Part shown: piece by piece, positions 27,920 to 36,042 of the stretch | How the letters are laid out: the number at the start of each line of letters is the position of its first letter | How positions within the stretch are numbered: the stretch's first letter is position 1 | NCBI GenBank assembly: GCA_021806645.1 | Contig: JAJZQX010000004.1 | Coordinates: 62,001 to 126,000, forward strand | From: Myxococcales bacterium | GTDB lineage: Bacteria; Myxococcota; Myxococcia; Myxococcales; Anaeromyxobacteraceae | Direction: 5' to 3' | DNA: 64,000 bases | Position numbers and translations under genes: made by a program | The notes under the pieces: model-generated | What the model was told of the DNA's origin: nothing | Seen by the model: the letters and a program-made list of their open reading frames with translations, nothing else | Database searches by the model: none

Positions 27920-28682
27920 GGTGCCGTCCCTTGTACCAGCCGTGCGCCGCCATTGGCAGGTGACCGCCGGCCATGCGGAAGAGCCGGTCCGGGTTGATGT
28001 CCCAGGAGAAGGCGAGGGCCTCGTCCACCAACGGGGTTCGGTGCGGGTGGCCCCGCTTCGACGGCTCGACGCTCCAGAAGATGTCCTCGTGGAAGTGGTG
28101 GGTCCCCTGGTTGCGCAGGTAGTGGTCGATGACGTCCTTCATCACCAGGCTGAGCCGGTGGTGGGTCTCGACCTTGCGCAGCGAGAAGCCGCCGTTGCCG
28201 ACCCGGTTGCGCGTCTCGTACCGGTAGACCTTGTCCTGCACGCCCAGGAAGAGCTTGCTGAGCGCCATCTTGGCCTGGTGGATGCGGACGCTCACCTCGG
28301 TCTTGGAGACCCACGGCGCGCCGACGTAGTCGTAACCCCGGGCCACCCAGCCGGCCAGCTCGTCGCGGAAGACGAAGACGTCGAGCTGGCAGATGAGCAG
28401 GTAGGCGCTCCCCATGAACCGCTCGTAGAACCCGGTGGAGAGCAGGAGCCGGTTGTAGCCCTGGATCGACTCGAAGAACCCGGGGTCGAAGGTCTCCACC
28501 GCCTTGAAGGGAAAGCGGGTCTCGAGCTCCCCGGTGTCGAGCCCGGCCGGCTTCACCATCACCAGGTGGTGCGCCCCCAGCACCCGGAACACGCTCTCCA
28601 GCGAGATGGCCTCGTTGGCGTCGAGAAAGGGCCGGTAGACCGGCACCACGACGGAGAGTTGACTGGCGGGGAGCCCGGGCAT
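27852..28682 (-). CDS. DUF5672 glycosyltransferase-like protein
   Basis: The 276-residue product carries the DUF5672 signature. It reads [50 protein letters not shown] and, further on, [12 protein letters not shown]. The N-terminal [20 protein letters not shown] is a GT-A-type first strand, so glycosyl transfer is likely. The ATG at 28682 follows a G-rich run; TTG at 28703 would add seven residues. It diverges from rmlA across 74 nt and overlaps the convergent GT2-like gene at its 3' end. Confidence 0.7.
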   Translation of the reverse strand: MPGLPASQLSVVVPVYRPFLDANEAISLESVFRVLGAHHLVMVKPAGLDTGELETRFPFKAVETFDPGFFESIQGYNRLLLSTGFYERFMGSAYLLICQLDVFVFRDELAGWVARGYDYVGAPWVSKTEVSVRIHQAKMALSKLFLGVQDKVYRYETRNRVGNGGFSLRKVETHHRLSLVMKDVIDHYLRNQGTHHFHEDIFWSVEPSKRGHPHRTPLVDEALAFSWDINPDRLFRMAGGHLPMAAHGWYKGRHLKFWAPHVAAACAAAALAPSAP

Positions 28683-28742
28683 GTCCCCCGGCAACCTACC
28701 CAATGTCGGAGGATATCGCCAACGGGCGTCGCGGCCATCTGG

Positions 28743-28748
28743 TACAAC
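28743..28748 (+). promoter_or_regulatory. -10-like TACAAC 8 nt before rmlA start
   Basis: TACAAC is followed by 8 nt and then the rmlA ATG; no Shine-Dalgarno intervenes. The position fits leaderless initiation, although the hexamer is imperfect. Confidence 0.35.
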
Positions 28749-28756
28749 ACGCGGCC

Positions 28757-29644
28757 ATGACCTCCTCGCGCAAGGGCATCATCCTCGCCGGCGGCGCCGG
28801 CACCCGGCTCTACCCGGCCACCCTGGCGGTCTCCAAGCAGCTCCTGCCGGTCTTCGACAAGCCGATGATCTACTACCCGCTCACGGCCCTGATGCTGGCC
28901 GGGATCCGCGAGGTGCTGATCATCTCCACGCCGCAGGACACGCCCCGCTTCGAGGCGCTGCTGGGCGACGGCACGGCCTGGGGGATGCGCTTCGAGTACA
29001 CCGTGCAGCCGAGCCCCGACGGGCTGGCGCAGGCCTTCATCCTCGGCGCCGGGTTCGTGAAGGGGGGGCCTTCGGCGCTGGTGCTGGGCGACAACATCTT
29101 CTACGGCCACGAGTTCCAGCAGATCCTCAAGGCCGCCGACGCCCGCCGCGACGGCGCCACGGTCTTCGCCTACGCGGTCCACGACCCGGAGCGGTACGGG
29201 GTGGTGGAGTTCGACGCCACCCGGAACGTGCTCAGCATCGAGGAGAAGCCGGCCAGGCCCAGGTCGCGCTACGCCGTCACCGGCCTCTACTTCTACGACG
29301 AGACGGTGGTGGAGCTGGCCCGGCAGGTGCGTCCCTCGGCGCGCGGCGAGCTGGAGATCACCGACCTCAACCGGCTCTACCTGGAGCGGAAGAAGCTCAC
29401 CGTCGAGATCATGGGGCGCGGCTACGCCTGGCTCGACACCGGCACGCACGAGTCGCTCATGGAGGCCGGGCAGTTCGTGGCCACCATCGAGAAGCGGCAG
29501 GGGCTCAAGATCTCCTGCCCAGAGGAGGTGGCCTGGCGCCAGGGCTGGATCGACGACGCCGCGCTGGAGCGCTGCGCCATCGCGCTGGGCAAGTCGAGCT
29601 ATGGCCAGTACGTCCACGGCCTGCTCGGCACCAGGGTGTTCTGA
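28757..29644 (+). CDS. rmlA: Glucose-1-phosphate thymidylyltransferase
   Basis: RmlA makes dTDP-glucose from dTTP and glucose-1-phosphate, the first step to dTDP-rhamnose and related deoxysugars. The 295-residue enzyme has the nucleotidyltransferase P-loop [20 protein letters not shown] followed by [20 protein letters not shown]. It also has [15 protein letters not shown] (metal Asp), [19 protein letters not shown] and [19 protein letters not shown]. The ATG at 28757 has a start-proximal TACAAC rather than a Shine-Dalgarno. rmlC follows by 4 nt, but no rmlB or rmlD is in the window. Confidence 0.96.
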   Translation: MTSSRKGIILAGGAGTRLYPATLAVSKQLLPVFDKPMIYYPLTALMLAGIREVLIISTPQDTPRFEALLGDGTAWGMRFEYTVQPSPDGLAQAFILGAGFVKGGPSALVLGDNIFYGHEFQQILKAADARRDGATVFAYAVHDPERYGVVEFDATRNVLSIEEKPARPRSRYAVTGLYFYDETVVELARQVRPSARGELEITDLNRLYLERKKLTVEIMGRGYAWLDTGTHESLMEAGQFVATIEKRQGLKISCPEEVAWRQGWIDDAALERCAIALGKSSYGQYVHGLLGTRVF

Positions 29645-29648
29645 CGCC

Positions 29649-30200
29649 ATGAAGGCGCATCCCACCAGCCTGCCCGGGGTCTTCCTGGTGGAGCCGGCCG
29701 TCTTCGGCGACGCCCGGGGGTTCTTCTACGAGAGCTTCAACCAGCGGGAGCTGGAGGCGGCGCTCGGCCGCGAGCTCCGCTTCGTGCAGGACAACCACAG
29801 CCGGTCGGCGCGCGGCGTCCTGCGCGGCCTCCACTACCAGCTGCCGAGGCCGCAGGGGAAGCTGGTGCGGGTGGTCCTCGGCGAGGTCTTCGACGTGGCC
29901 GTGGACCTGCGGCGCGACTCGCCCACCCGGGGGCGCTGGCTGGGCGAGGTGCTCTCCGCCGGGAACAGGCGGCAGCTCTGGATCCCCGAGGGGTTCGCCC
30001 ACGGCTTCCTGGTGCTCTCCGGCGAGGCCGAGTTCCTCTACAAGACCACCGACTACTACGCCCCCGAGCACGAGCGCTGCATCCGCTGGGACGACCCGAG
30101 CATCGCCATCGCCTGGCCGGCCACCGGCGGTCCGCCGCTGGTCTCGGCCAAGGACGCCCGGGGGCTGTCGCTGGCCGAGGCGCCTCTCTTCGACCTTTAG
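29649..30200 (+). CDS. rmlC: dTDP-4-dehydrorhamnose 3,5-epimerase
   Basis: RmlC epimerises dTDP-4-keto-6-deoxyglucose at C3 and C5. The 183-residue cupin shows FGDARGFFYESFN, the catalytic-His segment RGVLRGLHYQ, GEVFDVAVDLRRDSPT (with the active-site Asp) and WIPEGFAHGFLVLS, followed by FLYKTTDYYAPEHE. Length is canonical. It begins 4 nt after rmlA and shares its last bases with the stop of the convergent receiver gene (30197-30200). Confidence 0.95.
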   Translation: MKAHPTSLPGVFLVEPAVFGDARGFFYESFNQRELEAALGRELRFVQDNHSRSARGVLRGLHYQLPRPQGKLVRVVLGEVFDVAVDLRRDSPTRGRWLGEVLSAGNRRQLWIPEGFAHGFLVLSGEAEFLYKTTDYYAPEHERCIRWDDPSIAIAWPATGGPPLVSAKDARGLSLAEAPLFDL

Positions 30201-30607
30201 TGCCCCACGCCGGGGCCAGCCAGGATCTCGCGGATCCGGCCGGTCAGCCCGCCCATGTCGATCGGCTTCGAGAAATAGGCGACCGCCCCGACCTCGATCC
30301 CGGTCCGCTCGTCCTCCGGTCCCTTGCGCGCCGAGATGAAGATGACCGGGATGTCGGCGAAGGTCGGGTTGCGCTTGATGGCCCGGCAGAGCTCGAAGCC
30401 GTCGATCCAGCTCATCATCACGTCCAGCAGGATCACGTCGGGGCGATCGACGTGCATGGCGGAGATGAGCCGCAGCCCGTTGGCGGCCTGGCCGACCTCG
30501 AACCCCTCCAGCTCCAGCGCCAGCGTCAGCATCTCGCGGGTGTCGCGGTCGTCGTCGACGATGATGACGCGCGGGCGGGCCGCGACGGGGCTGGCGGCGG
30601 CGGTCAC
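30197..30607 (-). CDS. Stand-alone CheY-like response regulator
   Basis: The 136-residue protein is a single receiver domain. Acidic pocket residues are D18-D20 (VIIVDDDRD), the phospho-acceptor is D62 (VILLDVMM), the switch Ser is S92 (FISARK), and the conserved Lys is K114 (YFSKPI). No output domain follows, so it would act by protein contact. The GTG at 30607 overlaps the xseB stop in GTGA, implying translational coupling to exonuclease VII small subunit; this is an odd pairing. The 3' end overlaps rmlC by 4 nt. Confidence 0.88.
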   Translation of the reverse strand: MTAAASPVAARPRVIIVDDDRDTREMLTLALELEGFEVGQAANGLRLISAMHVDRPDVILLDVMMSWIDGFELCRAIKRNPTFADIPVIFISARKGPEDERTGIEVGAVAYFSKPIDMGGLTGRIREILAGPGVGH

Positions 30608-30873
30608 GGCTCGACCCGGTCCAGCGGCGCGACGGTCTCGACGCCGGCCGCGTCCTTCACCAGCTGCTCGACCCGGCGCTCGGCCTCGTCCAGCTTCAGG
30701 CCCGCGTCGCGGGCCAGCTTGACGCCCTCGGCGAACCGCTCCACCGACTGCTCCAGCGAGAGGTCGCCGGCCTCCAGCGCCTCGACCACCTTCTCGAGGC
30801 GCCCCACCAGCGCGTCGTAGGACGCCTCGGCCGCCCTCTCCGGCTTGTCGCTCGTCTTCGCCACCATCTCCAT
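30604..30873 (-). CDS. xseB: Exodeoxyribonuclease VII small subunit
   Basis: XseB is the helical small subunit that assembles several-fold on each XseA. The 89-residue product shows the family core ASYDALVGRLEKVVEALEAG followed by DLSLEQSVERFAEGVKLARD. The start is ATG 30873 or the ATG two codons later (MVAKTSD). A TAAGTG lies 7 nt before the second ATG, so the downstream start is a real possibility. It follows xseA by 26 nt. In many genomes ispA comes next, but here a receiver gene and a polysaccharide block intervene. Confidence 0.92.
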   Translation of the reverse strand: MEMVAKTSDKPERAAEASYDALVGRLEKVVEALEAGDLSLEQSVERFAEGVKLARDAGLKLDEAERRVEQLVKDAAGVETVAPLDRVEP

Positions 30874-30899
30874 TCACTTAGCCCCGCCATCCCGGAGGG

Positions 30900-32342
30900 T
30901 CAACCGGAACCCCCGCCGGCGCCGCCGCGGCCCCGTCCCGGCACCGGATCGTCACCGGCGTCCAGCGCCGTCACCTCGGCGTCGAGCCAGCCCTCCCCCA
31001 GCGCCACCCGCAGCGGCTGGCCCGGGGCCATGGCCACGCTCCGCGTCACCAGCTTCCCGTCGCTGAGCGCCAAGGCGAAGCCGCGCTTCAGCAGCCGGGC
31101 CACGTTGGCCGGCTCCAGCCGTGCCGAGAGCCCGGCCAGCCGAAGCGCCTCGCGCCGGAAGGTGGCCGCCTGCCACCCCTCGAGCCGCCGCCGCGCCGCC
31201 TCGACCCGGCCTCGCAGCGCCTTGAGCCGCGCCCTCGGCTCGGCCCGGGCCAGGCGCACCCGCAAGGGCTCCAGCCTGGCCCGCCCCGCCTCGACGGGCC
31301 GCAGCGCTCCCGCCTCGGCCCGCCGCGCCAGGTCCTCCAGCCGGTGACGCTGCGTCGAGAGCAGGTGGGTGGGGTCGCCCAGCTCCGCCTGCAGCGCCCG
31401 CAGGTCGCGCCGCCGCCCGTCGACGGCCCCGGTCATGGCCCGGTGGAGCCGCCCGCGCAGCCCAGCCAGCTCCGCCAGCAGGTCGTCCCGGACCGGCGCC
31501 ACCAGCTGCGCCGCGTGCGTCGGCGTGGCGGCCCGGGCGTCGGCCACCAGGTCCGCCACGGTCACGTCGGTCTCGTGCCCGACCGCCGAGACCACCGGCA
31601 CCGGCGAGGCCGCGATGGCGCGGGCCAGGAGCTCGTCGTTGAAGGCCCAGAGGTCCTCGCGCGAGCCGCCGCCGCGCGTCACCACGATCACGTCGGCGCC
31701 GTGGCGCGCCAGCGCCATCACCGCCGCCGCCACCGTCGCCGCCGCCCCCTCGCCCTGCACGCGGCAGGGCGCCACCAGCACCGGCAGCCCGGGGAAGCGG
31801 GTGTGGAGCACTCTCAGGAAGTCGCGCAGGGCCGCGGTGGTGGTGCTGGTGGCCACCCCGACCCGGCGCGGCAGGAACGGCAGCGGCCGCTTGCGCGCCT
31901 CGGAGAGCAACCCCTCCGCGGCCAGCCGCGCCTTCAGCTGCTCGAGCTGCAGCGCCAGCGCGCCCGCGCCGTGCGGCTCCACCCCGGTCGCCACCAGCTG
32001 GTACTTGCCGTGGGGTGGGTAGATCTCGACGCGGCCGTGCGCCACCAGCTCCAGCCCCTCCTCCAGCTCGAAGCGGAGCCTCCGGGCCTGCGCGGCCCAG
32101 AGCACGCAGGGGAGCGTGGCCCCCTCGTCCTTGAGCGTGAAGTAGACGTGGCCGCTCGACTGCACCCGCAGGTTGGCCACCTCACCGCGGACGTGGACGT
32201 CGTCGAAGCGGGGCTCGACGGCGGCCTTGAGCGACTGCGTGAGCTGCAGCACGGTGAGCGGCTGGGCCGGTCCGGCCGGGGTCCGTGGCGCGAACAGGTC
32301 GCCGGTCTCCGTCGCCGGCGGCCGGCGCGGCGGACGGTTCAC
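30900..32342 (-). CDS. xseA: Exodeoxyribonuclease VII large subunit
   Basis: XseA degrades single-stranded DNA bidirectionally. The 480-residue protein has an N-terminal OB-fold (VHVRGEVANLRVQSSGHVYF), a catalytic core with VGVATSTTTAALRDFLRVL, VTRGGGSREDLWAFNDELLA and PVVSAVGHETDVTVADLVAD, and a long helical region that forms the stalk. It closes with LKRGFALALSDGKLVTRSVA, the usual C-terminal block. The GTG at 32342 overlaps the otsB stop (GTGA) and has GAGGGAGGGG upstream, which decides the start over longer frames. Confidence 0.95.
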   Translation of the reverse strand: MNRPPRRPPATETGDLFAPRTPAGPAQPLTVLQLTQSLKAAVEPRFDDVHVRGEVANLRVQSSGHVYFTLKDEGATLPCVLWAAQARRLRFELEEGLELVAHGRVEIYPPHGKYQLVATGVEPHGAGALALQLEQLKARLAAEGLLSEARKRPLPFLPRRVGVATSTTTAALRDFLRVLHTRFPGLPVLVAPCRVQGEGAAATVAAAVMALARHGADVIVVTRGGGSREDLWAFNDELLARAIAASPVPVVSAVGHETDVTVADLVADARAATPTHAAQLVAPVRDDLLAELAGLRGRLHRAMTGAVDGRRRDLRALQAELGDPTHLLSTQRHRLEDLARRAEAGALRPVEAGRARLEPLRVRLARAEPRARLKALRGRVEAARRRLEGWQAATFRREALRLAGLSARLEPANVARLLKRGFALALSDGKLVTRSVAMAPGQPLRVALGEGWLDAEVTALDAGDDPVPGRGRGGAGGGSG

Positions 32343-33112
32343 CGGCCCCTCCCTCTCGCGTGCTGGCGCAGTGAAAGCAGCCGCGCCAGCAGCTCGTCTA
32401 CCCGGACCTGGGACTCCAGCCGCCACGGAGCCAGCGAGCGTCCCGGCCCGACGTGCACGCCCAGCACCAGCGGCATCCCCACCGCGAAGGCGTCCTCGTC
32501 GGTCACGTCGTCGCCGAGGTAGAGCGCCGCGCCCAGCGTCAGCCTGGCCAGCAGGGCCCGGAGCGCGTCTCCCTTGTTGGGAAACTGGCGCGGCAGGATG
32601 TTGAGCACCTTCTTGCCGGCCACCAGCCGCGTCCCGGTGAGCTGGTTGGCGGCGGCGTACGCGGCCTGCTCGGCCCGCCGCCAGGCCCGGTCCAGCCCGT
32701 AGTGGACCGCCAGCGTCGATCGCTTGTCCTCGAAGTAGATGCCGGCGACGCCGGCCAGCGCCGCCTCCAGCTGCCGCCGCCAGCCTCGCACCTGGCGCAG
32801 CACCGCCTCCGGGACCGGCCTGGCGCGCAGGAACTCGAAGCCGTGGTTCCCCACCACGTACGGCGCCACCCCCTCCGTCAGCCGGCGGGTGTGGGTCCAG
32901 CTCCGCCCCGAGACCGCCGCCACCGGGTAGCGGCGCGCCAGGCGGACCAGCAGGTCGCGGGTGGTGCGGCGCATCCCGGCGCCCTCGGGGTCGCGGACCA
33001 CCGGGGCCAGCACGCCGTCGTAGTCGAACGCCAGCAGGACCGGGTTGGGCGCCTCGACGCCGGCGAAGCGCTCGAGGATGGCGCGATGGGAGGGGTGGAG
33101 GATGTCCCGCAT
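32339..33112 (-). CDS. otsB: Trehalose-6-phosphate phosphatase
   Basis: OtsB removes phosphate from trehalose-6-phosphate to give the compatible solute trehalose. The 257-residue HAD enzyme has motif I LLAFDYDGVLAP (nucleophile Asp and acid/base Asp), motif II VAAVSGRS, the cap residues GNHGFEF, and motif IV YLGDDVTDEDAF, with Lys in FPNKGDAL. No otsA (trehalose-6-phosphate synthase) is in the window. A TATCAT -10 is 17 nt upstream. It leads an operon otsB-xseA-xseB-receiver with overlapping stops and starts. Confidence 0.92.
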   Translation of the reverse strand: MRDILHPSHRAILERFAGVEAPNPVLLAFDYDGVLAPVVRDPEGAGMRRTTRDLLVRLARRYPVAAVSGRSWTHTRRLTEGVAPYVVGNHGFEFLRARPVPEAVLRQVRGWRRQLEAALAGVAGIYFEDKRSTLAVHYGLDRAWRRAEQAAYAAANQLTGTRLVAGKKVLNILPRQFPNKGDALRALLARLTLGAALYLGDDVTDEDAFAVGMPLVLGVHVGPGRSLAPWRLESQVRVDELLARLLSLRQHARGRGR

Positions 33113-33129
33113 GTCGGATCAGGGTCCCG

Positions 33130-33187
33130 ATGATACCACCCTGCCTGAGCAGGGATCGCGTGTGTTCCGGCCGCGCATGCGTAGAAT
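33130..33187. promoter_or_regulatory. Divergent promoter region otsB / PATAN-J gene
   Basis: On the minus strand TATCAT (33135-33130) sits 17 nt before the otsB ATG. On the plus strand TAGAAT (33182-33187) sits 6 nt before the GTG at 33194. Neither has a good -35. The plus-strand message would start at the GTG itself. Confidence 0.45.
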
Positions 33188-33193
33188 GGCGCC

Positions 33194-35059
33194 GTGCCCC
33201 GTATCCTTCTCGTCGAGGCGCTCGCAGCGACCCGCGAGATCGTCCAGAAGAGGCTGGTGGATTCCGGATTCGACGTGCTGGTCTCCGAGACCTGCGACGC
33301 GGCGCCCGGGATCTACGCTGCCCAGCGCCCGGACGCCGTGGTGCTGGCCGTCAACTCGGAGGGGGCCGTGGAGGCGGCGCGCCGCCTCCACGAGCTCGAC
33401 CAGCGGCTGGTGCTGGTGGCGCTCGATCACGGCCACCTCGAGGAGCCGCTGGGGGCCGGCGCGGTGGCCCCGCTCCAGGCCGGCGCCTACGTGGCGTCCC
33501 CGCTCGGACGCGAGCTGGCCGATCGGCTCTCTCTCCTCATCGGACAGGCCACCGCCAGTCGCGCCCGTCTCTCGGGAGTGGCGCTGCTCCTCTCCCGGCC
33601 GCCCGCGGCGACCGGCGAGATCCAGCCGGGCGTGGTGGCTCGGCTCATCCACCAGCTCTGGCGCTCCACCAGCGACGGCGTGCTGGTCCTGGAGGGGGAG
33701 GGGCCGGTGCGGCGCCTCTTCTTCCTGCGCGGCTCGCCGGTGGCGGTCGAGTCGTCGGAGCCGGGCGAGGCGCTGGCCGGCTGGTTCAACACCACCGGTC
33801 GCCTCGACGAGACGGCCCGCGACGCCGTGCGGGACGCCATGGCTGGCGGGCTCTCGGCCGGCGCCGCCCTCATCGCCGCCGGCGTGGTGGAGCCGGGCGA
33901 AGGGCTGCTGGCCGCGCTGCGGGCGCACGTCCGGTCGCTGCTCATCACCAGCGTCGGCGCCCGGGGCGGCCAGTGGCGCTTCCACCTCGGCGACGAGTTC
34001 ACCGCCCAGCTCCAGACCGTGGAGGTGCTGCCGCTGGCGCCGCTGCTGGAGGGGGCGCGGGCCCACCTGACGGTGAAGCACTTCGCCGACGCGTTGAAGG
34101 CCGTGCTGGTCGCCATCCCCACCCGCACCGTCGAGTGCCAGAAGCTCGTCGCGCTGGTGGGCCTCGGCATGGCCGACCAGCGGCTGCTGCAGGCGCTCGA
34201 CGCGCGCCCCACCACCAGGGCCTTCCTCGAGGCCCGCAAGGCGGACCTGAAGGAGGCGCTCTCGCTCCTCTGGTTCCTCTCGCTCATCGGCGCCGTGGTC
34301 TTCCACGAGAGCGCCCCGGAGCCGGGCCCCGGCATGACCGCCGCCGCCGACACCGCACGCGCCCGCCCCCCGCTGCCGTCCGACCGCGCCGAGGCGGTCC
34401 GGCAGGCGGCCATGCGCATCCTCCCGGGCACCTACTTCCACGCGCTCGGGGTCGACATCGCCGCCGACTCGGAGGAGATCGAGCGCGCCTACCACGAGGT
34501 GTCGGAGCGCTTCCACCCCGACGCCTTCGCCGACTGGGAGGTGGGCGACCTCAACGATCTCCTGCTCTCGGTGCAGGAGAAGGTGTCGGCGGCCCACCGC
34601 GTCCTCTCCACCGAGGAGAAGCGCCGGCAATACCTCTCCTTCCTGTTGCTCAAGTTCGAGCTGGCCGGCGTGCGCCGCCCGGGCATCGTCCTCGACGCCG
34701 AGGTGGCCCTGAAGCGGGGCGAGCGAGCACTGCGGGCGCGTCGCGGCGACGACGCGGTGGCGGCCTTGCGCCTGGCGGCCGACCTCAACCCGCGCGAGCC
34801 GGAGTACCTGGCCATGCTCGGCTTCGCCGAGCTGCAGGCGACCGGCCGGCCGGTCGGGGCGCGGTCCGGCGCGGCCATCGTCAGCGCGGGGCGGGCCCTG
34901 GAACTCGACCCCGGCCACCATCGGGCGCTGGTGGTGCTGGCGCTGGCCGAGGAGGCGGCGGGGCGGCCCGAGGCGGCCCACGCGGCGGCGCTGCGCGCCA
35001 TCGAGGCCCACCCGGGCAGCGAGCTGGCCAGGCGGGTGCTGGCCTCGCTTCGACCGTGA
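33194..35059 (+). CDS. Pseudo-receiver/PATAN (DUF4388)/J-domain/TPR protein
   Basis: This 621-residue protein is a four-part signalling or scaffolding fusion. Residues 1-120 look like a receiver (PRILLVEALAATREIVQKRL), but the acidic pocket is VEAL and the phospho-Asp position is Ala52 (DAVVLAVN), so it cannot be phosphorylated in the usual way. Residues about 145-300 form a DUF4388/PATAN-like domain (GVLVLEGEGPVRRLFFLRGS). Around 410-500 is a J-domain with the HPD tripeptide intact (H441-P442-D443). TPR-like helices follow. Such proteins are typical of myxobacteria and include motility and polarity factors; a specific role is not known. The GTG start has TAGAAT 6 nt upstream and no Shine-Dalgarno. 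Confidence 0.8.
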   Translation: MPRILLVEALAATREIVQKRLVDSGFDVLVSETCDAAPGIYAAQRPDAVVLAVNSEGAVEAARRLHELDQRLVLVALDHGHLEEPLGAGAVAPLQAGAYVASPLGRELADRLSLLIGQATASRARLSGVALLLSRPPAATGEIQPGVVARLIHQLWRSTSDGVLVLEGEGPVRRLFFLRGSPVAVESSEPGEALAGWFNTTGRLDETARDAVRDAMAGGLSAGAALIAAGVVEPGEGLLAALRAHVRSLLITSVGARGGQWRFHLGDEFTAQLQTVEVLPLAPLLEGARAHLTVKHFADALKAVLVAIPTRTVECQKLVALVGLGMADQRLLQALDARPTTRAFLEARKADLKEALSLLWFLSLIGAVVFHESAPEPGPGMTAAADTARARPPLPSDRAEAVRQAAMRILPGTYFHALGVDIAADSEEIERAYHEVSERFHPDAFADWEVGDLNDLLLSVQEKVSAAHRVLSTEEKRRQYLSFLLLKFELAGVRRPGIVLDAEVALKRGERALRARRGDDAVAALRLAADLNPREPEYLAMLGFAELQATGRPVGARSGAAIVSAGRALELDPGHHRALVVLALAEEAAGRPEAAHAAALRAIEAHPGSELARRVLASLRP

Positions 35060-35067
35060 TCCGGCGG

Positions 35068-36024
35068 TCAGCCTGGCGAGTGCCCGGTGAGGCCATTCTG
35101 GACCACGTCGGCCAGCGCGGCGATGAAGTCGGGGCGCGTCCCCAGGGCCGGCACGCGCAGGTAGAGCGAGGCGCCGGCCCTGGTCGCCGCGTCCTTCGCC
35201 AGGATGTCCAGGTCGTAGAGCGTCTCGAGGTGCTCGGAGACGAAGGCGATGGGGACGGTCACCACCGCCCGGCCGCCGGCGTTCCGCTCCAGGAACCGCA
35301 CGGTGTCGGGACCGAGCCACCGGGCCGGCCCGACCTTCGACTGGTAGGTGATCTGCCAGTTGGTCACCCCGGCCCGGCGGGCCGTCTCGCGCGAGGTGAT
35401 CTCGACCTGGCGCGGATAGGGATCTCCCCTCCTCACCTGGCTCATGGGCAGCCCGTGGGCGCTGAAGACCACCAGCGCCTCGGCGCGGAGCGTCGGCGGC
35501 ACCTCGGCCAGCACCTCGCGAAGCGCCGCCGCCGAGGCGTCGAGGTACCCGTCGTGGTCGTGCCAGGAGGAGATCTCGACCAGCGGCAGCTCTCTTGGCC
35601 AGACCCGGCGCAGCTCGACCAGCGAGCTGAGGGTGGTGGCATTGGCCCACTGCGGGTAGAGCGGTAGCGCCACGGCCCGGTCGGCGCCGCGCTCCAGCGC
35701 CGCGCGCACCCCCTCCTCGGTGGAGGGGTGGCCGCAGCGCATGGCGAGGTGGCAGGAGTACCCGGGACCGAGCGCCGCCTCCAGCGCCCGGGCCTGCGCC
35801 TCGGTCCCCGCGACCAGCGGGCTCCCGCAGCCGATTAGGGCGTACTTCTCGGCCGACGAGGGGGCTCGCAGTCGGGAGACGAGCCGCGCCAGCAGCGGAC
35901 GGAACGGGCCCAGGGGGGCGGTGACGACGAGCGGGTCGGAGAAGAGCTCGTAGAGGTACGGCTCCACCTCCTCGAGGTTCCGGGGACCACCCAGGTTCAT
36001 CAGGAAGACGGCGGTGTGCGCCAT
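35068..36024 (-). CDS. hemH: Ferrochelatase
   Basis: HemH inserts Fe2+ into protoporphyrin IX. The 318-residue protein opens MAHTAVFLMNLGGPRNLEEV and has CGSPLVAGTEAQ, HLAMRCGHPST, the active-site His segment VVFSAHGLPMSQV, TYQSKVGPARWLGP and the closing FVSEHLETLYDLD with the conserved Glu/His. Length and blocks are typical of the bacterial enzyme. It is third in hemE-hemN-hemH, 18 nt after hemN, and ends 8 nt from the convergent PATAN-J gene. Confidence 0.96.
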   Translation of the reverse strand: MAHTAVFLMNLGGPRNLEEVEPYLYELFSDPLVVTAPLGPFRPLLARLVSRLRAPSSAEKYALIGCGSPLVAGTEAQARALEAALGPGYSCHLAMRCGHPSTEEGVRAALERGADRAVALPLYPQWANATTLSSLVELRRVWPRELPLVEISSWHDHDGYLDASAAALREVLAEVPPTLRAEALVVFSAHGLPMSQVRRGDPYPRQVEITSRETARRAGVTNWQITYQSKVGPARWLGPDTVRFLERNAGGRAVVTVPIAFVSEHLETLYDLDILAKDAATRAGASLYLRVPALGTRPDFIAALADVVQNGLTGHSPG

Positions 36025-36042
36025 GGTGACGGGGCTCCGGGC

